From positions 1 through 64,000 of the forward strand of contig JAPNUR010000019.1 in the NCBI GenBank assembly GCA_026627385.1: a stretch of 64,000 bases of DNA, given 5' to 3'. Below the pieces are notes generated by a model. It did not search any database, had not been told where the DNA came from, and saw nothing but the letters and a program-made list of their open reading frames with translations. This DNA is from Bacillota bacterium. Its GTDB lineage: Bacteria > Bacillota > Sulfobacillia > Sulfobacillales > Sulfobacillaceae. Both the position numbers and the translations under genes were made by a program. Position 1 is the stretch's first letter. Every line of letters begins with the position of its first letter. This document shows positions 8,931 through 17,022 of this stretch, piece after piece.

Positions 8931-9938
8931 ATGCCAGTATTAGCCGACGAGCCGTGGCGAAGGCTCACTCCCGATAGCGATGAATGGCGGTATTTTGCGG
9001 CGTGGTTTCCCGCCTTAGCTAATTTGCCGGGGAGCTGGGAGATTCGTGGGCGCGATTGGCCCGACGAGTACCGATTAATGGCGGTCGATGGAACAGAAAT
9101 TCGCCAACTGGCTGCAAGTCTCAGTGCTGCCCGTCGGCGGGTCACGGTGCTCGATCTCGGTGGGCTGGAATTGCGCTACTTCCCTCCCGGCACCGCCACA
9201 TCAGTCCGCTCATCGAAATGGCGGCGCCTGTGGACCGTCGTAGCCGGAATTTTGGTGAAGTTAAAGTTAGTGCTGGTGTTCGGTTCCATTGTCCTGAGCA
9301 TGGTCGTTTACGGCCTGGCCCTGGGGTGGGCCTATGGCGCTGGCTTAGTGGCACTCATCGCCATCCACGAATCTGGCCACGTGGTGGCCAACCGTCGCAA
9401 GGGCATTCCCGCATCGCTGCCAATTTTTATTCCCTTACTGGGCGCCTTTATCCAATTGAAGCAGTTTCCGCAAAATGCGGCTGACGAGGCTTATATCGGC
9501 ATTATGGGACCACTCTTTGGTCTGGGCGCGACGCTAATCGCCCTGGCATTAGGGCTGGTGGCTCATGTGCGCTTGTTGCTGGCCATCGCGGAAATGGGGT
9601 TTTTGCTGCACGTGTTTAACTTAATGCCGGTCTTGCCGTTAGACGGGGGGCGCACGGTTGGCTTTTGGCGCTGGAAGGCGTGGATTCCGGGTATGCTAGG
9701 CGTGCTGGTGGTGCTGTTTTATAATCCCTTGACAAATCGTGTAACCTTTGATCCGGTAACCATTGTTATCGTGGCGCTGATTATTTTTTCCTTGTCCCGT
9801 GAACCGCGCAGTCATGCGCCGGTATATCACGACATTGCACCGCGCAGCCGATGGGTGTTTACCACCATTTGGGCGTTGGCCTTAGCGGTCAGTTTGGCGG
9901 GTTATTGGACCGTTGGGACTCTCCATGTTTTTGTGTAA
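8931..9938 (+). CDS. Site-2-type intramembrane metalloprotease (M50 family)
   Basis: A 335-aa protein. The zinc site is visible as HESGH at residues 146-150 within a hydrophobic helix, and the third ligand as the Asp in NLMPVLPLDGGR (Asp238), the arrangement of the FtsEX-independent M50B/SpoIVFB-like group. About 100 soluble N-terminal residues precede the first membrane segment; about six membrane segments follow. Family members cut transmembrane anti-sigma factors or pro-proteins; no such partner is adjacent. ATG at 8931 follows AAGGAGG. It may act on a membrane substrate linked to the preceding SPFH/ABC genes, which is inference. Confidence 0.85.
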   Translation: MPVLADEPWRRLTPDSDEWRYFAAWFPALANLPGSWEIRGRDWPDEYRLMAVDGTEIRQLAASLSAARRRVTVLDLGGLELRYFPPGTATSVRSSKWRRLWTVVAGILVKLKLVLVFGSIVLSMVVYGLALGWAYGAGLVALIAIHESGHVVANRRKGIPASLPIFIPLLGAFIQLKQFPQNAADEAYIGIMGPLFGLGATLIALALGLVAHVRLLLAIAEMGFLLHVFNLMPVLPLDGGRTVGFWRWKAWIPGMLGVLVVLFYNPLTNRVTFDPVTIVIVALIIFSLSREPRSHAPVYHDIAPRSRWVFTTIWALALAVSLAGYWTVGTLHVFV

Positions 9939-9984
9939 CGGGGCCAACCCTTACTAAGATTCAAGTCGGGATTCCGAGAGGTAC

Positions 9985-10030
9985 TTGACATTGAAGATTT
10001 AGCCCATGATAATTAGCTCACGCTAATTAT
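9985..10030 (+). promoter_or_regulatory. Promoter with DtxR/MntR-like operator before the NRAMP gene
   Basis: TTGACA (9985-9990), 17 bp, GATAAT (10008-10013): a near-consensus sigma-A promoter. Overlapping the -10 is a perfect inverted repeat, ATAATTAGC (10009-10017) and GCTAATTAT (10022-10030), spacer TCAC. Size, AT-rich arms and position match the metal-dependent repressor boxes of the DtxR/MntR family. The convergent gene at 11288-12016 encodes such a regulator, so metal-dependent repression of the transporter is the simplest reading. Confidence 0.75.
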
Positions 10031-10046
10031 TGAGAGGAGTTCTCAA

Positions 10047-11312
10047 ATGCCTGGCGAGCCCCACCCAGCGACCAACCCAATCAGACCAATCCCCGCCCGA
10101 AGACCGATTTCCTGGGTTGTCTTGGTGGCCATGTTTGGCCCTGGCTTGATGGTGATGCTAGCGGATACCGATGTGGGCAGTGCTATCACCGCGGCGCAGT
10201 CTGGGGTCGCCTGGGGCTATGCTATGATTCTTCCGCAACTGGTCTTAATGCCCATTTTGTATTTTGTGCAAGAAATGACCGTGCGGCTGGGGATTGTGAC
10301 CCAGAAAGGCCATGGCGAAGCTATTCGAGAGCATTTTGGGATAGGCTGGGGCCTGTTATCCGTGACCACTCTGTTTTTGGTCTCGGTCGGCGCCCTGATT
10401 ACGGAATTCTCCGGGATAGCCGGTGTATCCCAACTGTTGGGCATTCCAGTATGGATTGGCGTTAGCATGGCTGCGGTGGTGTTAATTGGTATTGGCTTTT
10501 CTGGGACGTATCAACGGGTAGAATGGATTGGAATTGCCCTGGGGTTACTGGAAGTGGCCTTTTTTGTGACGGCCATCTTATCCCATCCTCGTGCGGCTAG
10601 CGTGGTGCAGGGCTTAGCGACTGTGCCCTTAACCCGACCAGGATACCTCTTTTTGCTAGCGGCCAATGTCGGGGCGGTCATCATGCCGTGGATGATCTTT
10701 TACCAACAAGGGGCGGTAATTGATAAGCGGTGGGGGGTGAACGATATTCCCAAGGCCCGCCGGGATACCGCCGTGGGCGCGGTGATTACGCAGCTCTTGA
10801 TGATTGCCATCGTGATTACCGCGGCCGCTACTCTGAGGCTCCATCACGTCATGAACTTATCGTCGGTTGCACAGATTAGCACCGGGCTATCGGCCGTTTT
10901 AGGCCGTGTTGCGGGCCAATTGATTTGGGGCGCCGGGATTGTTGGCGCCGGATTTGTCGCCGCGTTAGTCGCGTCGGTGGCGGGGGCTTGGGGGATTAGT
11001 GAGGTCTTGGGCATCCCCCATAGCTTCAATCGGCGAGTGAAAGAGGCCCCCTGGTTTTACGTCATCTATTCCTTTGCCCATATTGCGGGTGCCGTTCTCG
11101 TCATTCTCAGCGTGGATTTGATCCAGCTCACGGTGGATGTCGAAGTAATGAATGCGATGCTGCTCCCCATTGTCCTAGGCTTCTTATTGGCCCTTGAGGC
11201 GCGTGCACTGCCGGCGGAGTTTCGCATGCGCGGTTGGTACCGGTGGCTCGTGTATGGCTTATGCAGTGTGGTCATGGCCTTTGGTCTCTATACTGTTGTG
11301 GCGGTCTTGTGA
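10047..11312 (+). CDS. NRAMP-family divalent metal transporter with altered metal-site motifs
   Basis: A 421-aa protein of the NRAMP/SLC11 fold with 11 predicted helices. Helix 1 reads GPGLMVMLADTDVGSAIT, aligning with the canonical GPGF...DPGN motif but with DVGS (Asp42 kept, Pro and Asn replaced). Helix 6 reads VIMPWMIF where canonical transporters have MPH (Met213 kept, His replaced by Trp). Typical MntH proteins import Mn2+ or Fe2+ with protons; the altered residues may change ion or proton coupling, as in NRAMP-related Mg2+ transporters. The promoter carries a DtxR-type box, which argues for Mn or Fe. GAGAGGAG precedes the ATG. The 3' end overlaps the convergent regulator gene by 25 bp. 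Confidence 0.85.
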   Translation: MPGEPHPATNPIRPIPARRPISWVVLVAMFGPGLMVMLADTDVGSAITAAQSGVAWGYAMILPQLVLMPILYFVQEMTVRLGIVTQKGHGEAIREHFGIGWGLLSVTTLFLVSVGALITEFSGIAGVSQLLGIPVWIGVSMAAVVLIGIGFSGTYQRVEWIGIALGLLEVAFFVTAILSHPRAASVVQGLATVPLTRPGYLFLLAANVGAVIMPWMIFYQQGAVIDKRWGVNDIPKARRDTAVGAVITQLLMIAIVITAAATLRLHHVMNLSSVAQISTGLSAVLGRVAGQLIWGAGIVGAGFVAALVASVAGAWGISEVLGIPHSFNRRVKEAPWFYVIYSFAHIAGAVLVILSVDLIQLTVDVEVMNAMLLPIVLGFLLALEARALPAEFRMRGWYRWLVYGLCSVVMAFGLYTVVAVL

Positions 11313-12016
11313 GGGCGCTCGCTGTCAGCCAAAGGTCGCACGAGTAAACGCGAGGCAATGGAGGCGGGAACGTCCAAGGGAAGGCCATCGCCGCGGAGCA
11401 CGGGATACGTGGACATATTGCTCACAAATGGGGTGGCAACCTCTAATGTTGCCCCAGGAACGAGGCCTGCTTCTTCGATCCATGTGAGGCGTTCTTCAAG
11501 CCCTTCGAGTTGTTCAAAAATACGTTCTACGACGTAAGTGCCAGGCCCTGCAGTGTCCAGAGCAATCAGGGGAACCAGTGGTGGCGAATACGAGCCGAGG
11601 CCGGGGATGGGATTGCCGTGGGGGCAGGTCCCAGGTCGGCCGAGATCTTCCCATAGGGCTTCTTCCACGCGATCAGACAGGGCATGTTCCAACCGCTCAG
11701 CCTCCCGGTGAGCTTCCACCAGATTGAGTCCCAATCGATCCGCGAGCCAGCGCTCGGCCAGCCGATGCCGGCGGACGACGGCTTCAGCGCGCTTCCACCC
11801 TTGCTCCGTGAGTCGCACCTCAGGTGTCCGTTGAAGCAGGTCACCCCGCTTCTCTAAACGCGTGAGAGCGCGGGAGACGCTGACCGCTGACACCCCCAGG
11901 TATTCGGCAATGCGGGCAGCCACAACTTGGCGATTTTCCGTGGTGAGCACGTAAATCGCCTCGAGATAAGCTTCGGCGCCTACAAGTCCTTCATCATGGG
12001 CTGCTTTTGTACTCAC
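11288..12016 (-). CDS. DtxR-family metal-dependent transcriptional repressor
   Basis: A 242-aa regulator. Residues about 13-75 are a winged helix-turn-helix (VVAARIAEYLGVSAVSVSRA). Residues 75-150 form the dimerisation and metal-binding domain, with HRLAERWL, the helix EAHREAERLEHALS and the ligand-bearing CPHGNPIPG. The C-terminal about 85 residues resemble the FeoA/SH3-like domain, so the architecture is of the long DtxR/IdeR type rather than the 140-aa Bacillus MntR. GTG start with AAAGGAGA upstream. It is convergent with the NRAMP gene, whose promoter has a matching operator, and would repress metal uptake when Mn2+ or Fe2+ is replete. Confidence 0.9.
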   Translation of the reverse strand: MSTKAAHDEGLVGAEAYLEAIYVLTTENRQVVAARIAEYLGVSAVSVSRALTRLEKRGDLLQRTPEVRLTEQGWKRAEAVVRRHRLAERWLADRLGLNLVEAHREAERLEHALSDRVEEALWEDLGRPGTCPHGNPIPGLGSYSPPLVPLIALDTAGPGTYVVERIFEQLEGLEERLTWIEEAGLVPGATLEVATPFVSNMSTYPVLRGDGLPLDVPASIASRLLVRPLADSERPHKTATTV

Positions 12017-12194
12017 CGGCGTTGGTCTCCTTTCGGCGGAGAATGGGATCTCGAACTTTGGTTCCTCCCTCCATTATGGCATAGTCGGGGAACGTACGGT
12101 CAAGGTTGCTAATCGGGTTGGCCTGTCGGTCGGCATAACTGAGATCCTGAGGACATATAACGGGACAACGTGACTTTCTAGCGAGGTGACACCC

Positions 12195-12845
12195 GTGTAT
12201 GGCCCGTATGGAAACCCGGGGGTGACCCGTGCGCTCCGTGAAGTTTTCCAGTTGCCGCGCTTATTACCAGGGGCCGAATTATCCCCTGGCATCCGTTATG
12301 GGTTGCACGGTCTTTCGCGGTGGGATTACACGCTATCCGTGGTTACACCGGTGGCGGCATCGGGTTGGCTCGTGTGGTTGGTACACTTGGCGGCGGTGCT
12401 CTTAGTCAACTTTATTGTCGCCCTGGTCTGGGTCACGCTATTTCCTACAGCCCTTAGGCGCTGTGCGGAAATCATCGAGAAGGCTCCGATGCGCGTCCTG
12501 GCGACCGGTATTTTGGGCTGGGTAGGGTGGGTTGTCGTCGTTGCGGTTCTTACCGTGTTGCTGATAACGCTGCCGGTCGCTGCGGTGATAACCCTAGTGG
12601 GCATTTTTGCGGCTTTTGCCGCCAATGCGATTGTCATCCAGTGGGTGGGCATCACCGTGGTAGCTCGGGCTAGACTGTCGCGATTTGATGATCCCTATGC
12701 TGCATTGATGGTGGGTGCTTCGGCGGTGACGCTGCTGGAGATGGTGCCTGGCCTAGGAGTACTGGTCAAATTGGCGCTGTTGGTCATGGGTCTGGGGGCT
12801 CTCATCGTAGAACGCGTGGATAACCTGACCGCACGCTGGCCCTAG
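12195..12845 (+). CDS. Membrane protein of unknown function
   Basis: A roughly 216-aa protein with four hydrophobic segments (about residues 50-75, 98-122, 125-150 and 180-205). I do not recognise a named family, although the layout of a central pair of helices with a short basic loop (RARLSRF) resembles small bacterial polymer-forming-protein-associated membrane proteins. I chose GTG 12195 because GAGGTGA sits 6 bases upstream; GTG 12186 in the same frame lacks such a site. The stop overlaps the convergent thpR gene by 4 bp. Confidence 0.6.
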   Translation: MYGPYGNPGVTRALREVFQLPRLLPGAELSPGIRYGLHGLSRWDYTLSVVTPVAASGWLVWLVHLAAVLLVNFIVALVWVTLFPTALRRCAEIIEKAPMRVLATGILGWVGWVVVVAVLTVLLITLPVAAVITLVGIFAAFAANAIVIQWVGITVVARARLSRFDDPYAALMVGASAVTLLEMVPGLGVLVKLALLVMGLGALIVERVDNLTARWP

Positions 12846-13417
12846 TCAGAGTCGCGCGCTGTGGTGAGGGGAAATTGCGCGAGAGTTTGGTAGCAGGGGC
12901 CAGTAGACGTCAATGTGCTGTGAACGAGTTCGACCTGGGTTAAGGACGTTGTCACGGAGGTCCAGGAAGGAAGACGCCCAGGCCGAGGGGCTTGGTGAAC
13001 GCGTAGCAGAGTGACATGGGGAACCCAGCTAGCACGCGCTGTGTCAATGCCCCAACCATGGTGCATCATGGCGGCCTTGAGATTCTGCTGCAGCTCCATC
13101 AGGGGGCCAGGGACATGGCGCAAACCTACCCATAAGACGCGCGGATGCTGTTCGGGTCCGAACCAGCCGACGGTATTCCAATGCACGGTGACATCCGTGG
13201 GGATCACGCGCGACTGGGTGCTCGCGATGACCGCCTCGAGATCGCGAACGGCTACATAACCTAAAAAATAGAGCGTCAGGTGGAGCGTGGCCTGGGTTGC
13301 ATAGGATCCCCGCCACCCGTGTTGCTTGAGCTGCCCAATGTATGTTAGACACGCGTCAATCATCGATGAGGGCAGCGGACAGGCAAGGAACAAACGAAGC
13401 GGCGATTCTCCCGACAT
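12842..13417 (-). CDS. thpR: RNA 2',3'-cyclic phosphodiesterase
   Basis: A 191-aa 2H-phosphoesterase. Both catalytic HxTx motifs are present: HLTL at about residue 46 (ATLHLTLYFLG) and HVTL at about residue 134 (WVPHVTLLRV). The family (ThpR/LigT) hydrolyses RNA ending in a 2',3'-cyclic phosphate to a 2'-phosphate and can join some tRNA halves in reverse. Size is normal for the family. It is convergent with the upstream membrane protein gene and appears to be a single-gene unit. Confidence 0.9.
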   Translation of the reverse strand: MSGESPLRLFLACPLPSSMIDACLTYIGQLKQHGWRGSYATQATLHLTLYFLGYVAVRDLEAVIASTQSRVIPTDVTVHWNTVGWFGPEQHPRVLWVGLRHVPGPLMELQQNLKAAMMHHGWGIDTARASWVPHVTLLRVHQAPRPGRLPSWTSVTTSLTQVELVHSTLTSTGPCYQTLAQFPLTTARDSD

Positions 13418-13815
13418 GTCCTGTCACTGACCCCTCTTCATTAAGCCGTAGTCTCCAATAGCTAGAATCCCGTCCACCCCTTTTATTTTAGCGAGCCTGC
13501 CGAGTTTTGTGTTAATGAGAGGCATTGGAGAGTAAAACTCACGGGTTGCCGGTTCTGGTTACGGCCGTTGGGAGCGAGCCCCAGCTGGAATGCTTATTGA
13601 TCAGCGCCGAACGGTCTGGAGATGCTTCCAACGTTGGACAACATAACATTATTGCCGCGACCGAATGCTGGATGAGGTGCTCATGGGCGTCACTCACCTG
13701 AGATGGCACGGTTTTTCCATTTCCTTCATGAAGTTCTTGACGGACAACCACTAGATTGCTATCTTAAGATTTGCTGAACACATTCTTAAAATAACCTGAA
13801 GACGGAGGGGTTTTG
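13418..13815. other. Intergenic region before the lysine-rich peptide
   Basis: About 400 bases separate the divergent thpR and lysine-rich peptide genes. A short minus-strand frame (13539-13751) has no ribosome-binding site. A perfect palindrome, ATCTTAAGAT (13761-13770), lies 46 bp before the downstream ATG and may be part of a regulatory site. No RNA gene recognised. Confidence 0.4.
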
Positions 13816-14136
13816 ATGCGTCACACGTGGCAACGAATGGTCGCATTGTTCTCTTTGCTGGCTGCGCTATTGACCGTGAGTGTACCAACCGCCACCATGG
13901 CTCAGACGTTGCCGGCTCACCAAGCAGCCGTTACCGTAAAGAGTGCGGCCCACGCCAAGAAGACGACCACTAAGGCAAAGAAGGACACCAAAAAGTCCAC
14001 CAAAAAGAGCACAACCAAGAAAAGCACCAAAACCAAGGTGAGCAAGAAGGCGAAAACCAAAGTCACCAAAAAGACGAAAACAAAGGTCACCAAAAAGATC
14101 GTGAAGTCTAAGGCGAAAAAGGCGAAAAAGAACTAA
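13816..14136 (+). CDS. Secreted lysine-rich repetitive peptide
   Basis: A 106-aa protein with a classical signal peptide (basic start, hydrophobic core ALFSLLAALLTVSVP, cleavage likely after TMA at about residue 30). The mature part, from about residue 45, is almost only Lys, Thr, Ser, Ala and Val in loose KKxTKTKV-type repeats, giving a very strong positive charge. It resembles the tails of histone H1-like proteins, but the signal peptide places it outside the membrane, so binding to anionic cell-wall polymers or nucleic acid is possible. No known family. ATG follows GGAGGGG. An intrinsic terminator ends the unit. Confidence 0.75.
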   Translation: MRHTWQRMVALFSLLAALLTVSVPTATMAQTLPAHQAAVTVKSAAHAKKTTTKAKKDTKKSTKKSTTKKSTKTKVSKKAKTKVTKKTKTKVTKKIVKSKAKKAKKN

Positions 14137-14149
14137 GAGCCGCGATGTT

Positions 14150-14184
14150 GGGGTGTCCGAGGACGTGGGACACCCCCTTTTATT
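14150..14184 (+). terminator. Intrinsic terminator after the lysine-rich peptide gene
   Basis: GGGGTGTCC (14150-14158) pairs perfectly with GGACACCCC (14168-14176) around an 9-base loop, followed by CTTTTATT. It stands between convergent genes and may act in both directions. Confidence 0.85.
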
Positions 14185-14237
14185 AGAGTTCGATGTCTAA
14201 GTACTCTGGCCCACGCGGGGGGGTTTCGCCTTTCCAG

Positions 14238-15854
14238 TTACACCGACAAGGGCGCTCGAAATCCGCGAGGATATTGTTCGTTAACGTACACGGGAAGTCG
14301 TCCGTGCGCGGTGCCCCCAAACAGGGCACGCAGGCTGGCCACCGCCATCCAGGAGGTGTTTTCGTAGAGAGCTAGTACGGCGCAGGGTGCGTCGGCGAGA
14401 TGGACCACGTCATAGGGACTGCGGAGCAACAACACGACGCTGTGAGGGACCTCGGTCGCCACGCGATTGACGATGGCCCAATAATCGTTGGAGGGACCGT
14501 TGACTGTGATCAATACGAGGTCATGACTCTGCAGTTGGCTAACCAACGTCTCGAAACTGAGACGGTTTTGGGTATCGGGAAAATGATATTCGCTGACGGT
14601 GGCGTTGGGCATCACGACGTGGACCGCCTCGGTCAGAAAAGAATTGGTGGCGCCGGGGCCAGCGGCAGTCATCGTCGGAGTACGGTCGTCGATGAGAACC
14701 GCAACGCTCTTAACCTCCTCGGCATGCGTTGGCAGTGTCGACGCATGCCGGAGCCAGGTGATAGCTTGAGGCGCGAGAACCTCCTGAAGATGGGCGGCCT
14801 CCTGGATGAGGATAGGCCATGGCCGATGAGCGGTGGGCTGACCCCGCAAGCGTTTTTGCTTTAGTTGGAGAACCCGTTGGTAGGCGTCGTCGATGCGTGA
14901 CTGACTGAGCTCACCGGATGCCACCGCTTCCCGGATGGCATAAAGGGCGGTCAGCTGACGGTCAATGCGATGGGACACCATGACCATATCGGCACCGGCT
15001 TTTAATGCTTCCACAGCGCCGCGCCCTACCCCCACGGTTTCGGAGATGGCATTCATCTCCAAACAATCGGTGATAATGAGGCCGGAAAAGCCCAATTCGT
15101 GACGCAAGAGACCGGTGAGCACGCGATATGACAACGTAGCCGGGACGAAGTTTGGCTCGACAGCCGGAAACACCACGTGAGCTGTCATGATGGCGTCAAT
15201 TTGGCGACGAATCGCAGTCTTGAAGGGGACTAACTCAAGGTGGTCGAGACGATCCCGCGCGTGACGGATTACGGGCAGATCGCGATGCGAGTCCACCTCG
15301 GTGTCGCCGTGACCCGGAAAATGTTTGCCGCAGGCAATGACGCCATGCGATTGGAGACCGTCAACAAAGGCGGCGCCAAATTCGGCGACCACTTCTGCCA
15401 AATCTCCAAAGGATCGCACGCCGATCACAGGGTTGGCCGGGTTATTGTTGACGTCCAGAACTGGGGCGAGGTTCATGTTGATGCCTACGCGGTTTAGCAA
15501 ATCAGCCGTTATCGCGGCTGACTGCCGCGCATTATCCGGTTGGTGGGTCGCACCCAGCGCCATATTGCCAGGGAGTCCGGGCACGTCGGACGGCAGGCGC
15601 CGGACGACCCCATTTTCTTGATCCGCGGCAATGATGAGAGGGTACGGCTGTCCACTTTCGTGCGCCAGCCTCTGCAATGTGGTGGTCAAGGCTGAACATT
15701 GATCATAGGATGCCACGTTTCGGCTAAACAAGATGACATTGCCCAAGTGATGGTTCTGGATTAAGTCAGCAAAACTTTCCGGGACGACCAACCCGTCGAA
15801 CCCAAACATCAGGAGTTGACCAATTTTTTCTGAGAGGCTGGTAGTGTCGTCCAT
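14238..15854 (-). CDS. nagZ: Glycoside hydrolase family 3 beta-N-acetylglucosaminidase
   Basis: A 538-aa GH3 enzyme that removes GlcNAc from the non-reducing end of peptidoglycan fragments. The catalytic nucleophile is Asp263 in IITDCLEMNAI. The NagZ-specific His-Asp dyad loop KHFPGHGDT is at residues 177-185. An AADQENG substrate-binding motif is at 76-82. Beyond the TIM barrel (1-340) is a second domain of about 190 residues, as in the two-domain Bacillus enzyme. No signal peptide is visible at the chosen start, so it acts inside the cell unless exported otherwise. ATG 15854 follows AAGGAGCGAGG; it is 13 bp after namZ and is the last gene of the recycling operon. Confidence 0.9.
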   Translation of the reverse strand: MDDTTSLSEKIGQLLMFGFDGLVVPESFADLIQNHHLGNVILFSRNVASYDQCSALTTTLQRLAHESGQPYPLIIAADQENGVVRRLPSDVPGLPGNMALGATHQPDNARQSAAITADLLNRVGINMNLAPVLDVNNNPANPVIGVRSFGDLAEVVAEFGAAFVDGLQSHGVIACGKHFPGHGDTEVDSHRDLPVIRHARDRLDHLELVPFKTAIRRQIDAIMTAHVVFPAVEPNFVPATLSYRVLTGLLRHELGFSGLIITDCLEMNAISETVGVGRGAVEALKAGADMVMVSHRIDRQLTALYAIREAVASGELSQSRIDDAYQRVLQLKQKRLRGQPTAHRPWPILIQEAAHLQEVLAPQAITWLRHASTLPTHAEEVKSVAVLIDDRTPTMTAAGPGATNSFLTEAVHVVMPNATVSEYHFPDTQNRLSFETLVSQLQSHDLVLITVNGPSNDYWAIVNRVATEVPHSVVLLLRSPYDVVHLADAPCAVLALYENTSWMAVASLRALFGGTAHGRLPVYVNEQYPRGFRAPLSV

Positions 15855-15867
15855 GAAACCTCGCTCC

Positions 15868-17022
15868 TTACTGGTACAAGAAATATTGACGCGTCCGTGC
15901 CACAAAATCCGCGTGAATCTCGGCTTCTTCGTCAAAGTAATCGGTGACGGCCTGTTCTAAAATCGCCTCACGGAGTTTCGGACCGCCGGCTAGCAAGTCG
16001 AAAAAGGGAATGCGGTCATCATCCTCTGATGTAAATTGAAACGCGTCGGGATACAAGGTGTAAATACCCGATAACAGGGTCACACCTGTCTTCAAACTGT
16101 GGACGCGGTGGGGCGCGGTGATGTGCAGTTGTACGCCGCTCGCAAGTTCTCCCGCGTAAAGCGACCGCCAAGGCGTAAAGTAGACCGGCCGTGCGCGGAC
16201 ACCGGGGATCTCCTGGGCGTTGAACCATGCGGCCAGTTGGTGTCCGTCAATCCATGGCGCTCCAATCCATTCAAAGGGATGCGTCGTGCCGCGCCCCACG
16301 CTGACATTGGTTCCTTCGAATAAGCACGTCCCAGGGTAAAGCAATGCCATGTCAAAGTGCGTCGTGTTGGGAGACGGTGAGACAAATGGGAGTCCGGTTT
16401 CAGGCCACAGCATCGCCCGCGACCACCCTTGAACCGGTACCACCTCCAACATCAGGTCGGGAAAAAATTCACCTTGAATCAAGCGGGCCTCTTCCCCAAA
16501 CGTGAGGCCGTGGCGGATGGGAACGGGCAACGTGCCCACGAATGATTGGTACTGGGGTTCAAGCAGGTGTCCCTCGCGCTGAACGCCGCCTAATGGGTTC
16601 GGACGATCGAGTACAATAGCGAGGGTGCCGGCTTGTTGGGCCGCCTGTAGCGTATAATACAAGGTGCTGGCATTGGTGTAATAGCGGGTACCGATGTCGA
16701 AGAGGTCGATGACGAGGGCGTCTAAATCAGCTAAATCGGTCAGGTCCGGTGCCTTGGCTGGTCCGTACAGGCTGACCGCTTCAAGGCCGCTGTGGCGGTC
16801 GTGGTTTCGCGGCACGACTTCCCCTTCGCGGGCGGCGTTGAGCACGCCATGTTCGGGCCCAAACAGCCGAACTAACTGGCTGATGTTGCATGTCAACAAG
16901 CGGTCGATGACGGGCACCAACGCGGCATCCGTCATGGCATAGTGGCTCACGAGGCCGATTCGTCGTCCTTGAATCAGGTGGCGATGGTGCACGAACAGTT
17001 GGTCGATGCCTAACGAAATCAT
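15868..17022 (-). CDS. namZ: Exo-beta-N-acetylmuramidase (DUF1343 family)
   Basis: A 384-aa protein of the YbbC/NamZ family, which releases MurNAc from the non-reducing end of peptidoglycan disaccharides. Family landmarks are visible: RIGLVSHYAM near the start, LFGPEHG (about residue 54), DIGTRYYTN (about 110), and DRPNPLGG (about 139). The B. subtilis protein is secreted, but this copy begins directly with the catalytic domain and has no signal peptide. The start overlaps the deacetylase stop by 4 bp. Together with NagZ it would break GlcNAc-MurNAc oligomers into single sugars from alternating ends. Confidence 0.88.
   Translation of the reverse strand: MISLGIDQLFVHHRHLIQGRRIGLVSHYAMTDAALVPVIDRLLTCNISQLVRLFGPEHGVLNAAREGEVVPRNHDRHSGLEAVSLYGPAKAPDLTDLADLDALVIDLFDIGTRYYTNASTLYYTLQAAQQAGTLAIVLDRPNPLGGVQREGHLLEPQYQSFVGTLPVPIRHGLTFGEEARLIQGEFFPDLMLEVVPVQGWSRAMLWPETGLPFVSPSPNTTHFDMALLYPGTCLFEGTNVSVGRGTTHPFEWIGAPWIDGHQLAAWFNAQEIPGVRARPVYFTPWRSLYAGELASGVQLHITAPHRVHSLKTGVTLLSGIYTLYPDAFQFTSEDDDRIPFFDLLAGGPKLREAILEQAVTDYFDEEAEIHADFVARTRQYFLYQ

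Noticed and set aside
9939-10046. Manganese riboswitch (yybP-ykoY) before the NRAMP gene
   Set aside because: The leader is too short and lacks the conserved loops; the inverted repeat explains regulation better.
13539-13751. Minus-strand 70-codon frame between thpR and the lysine-rich peptide
   Set aside because: No ribosome-binding site and no protein-like pattern.
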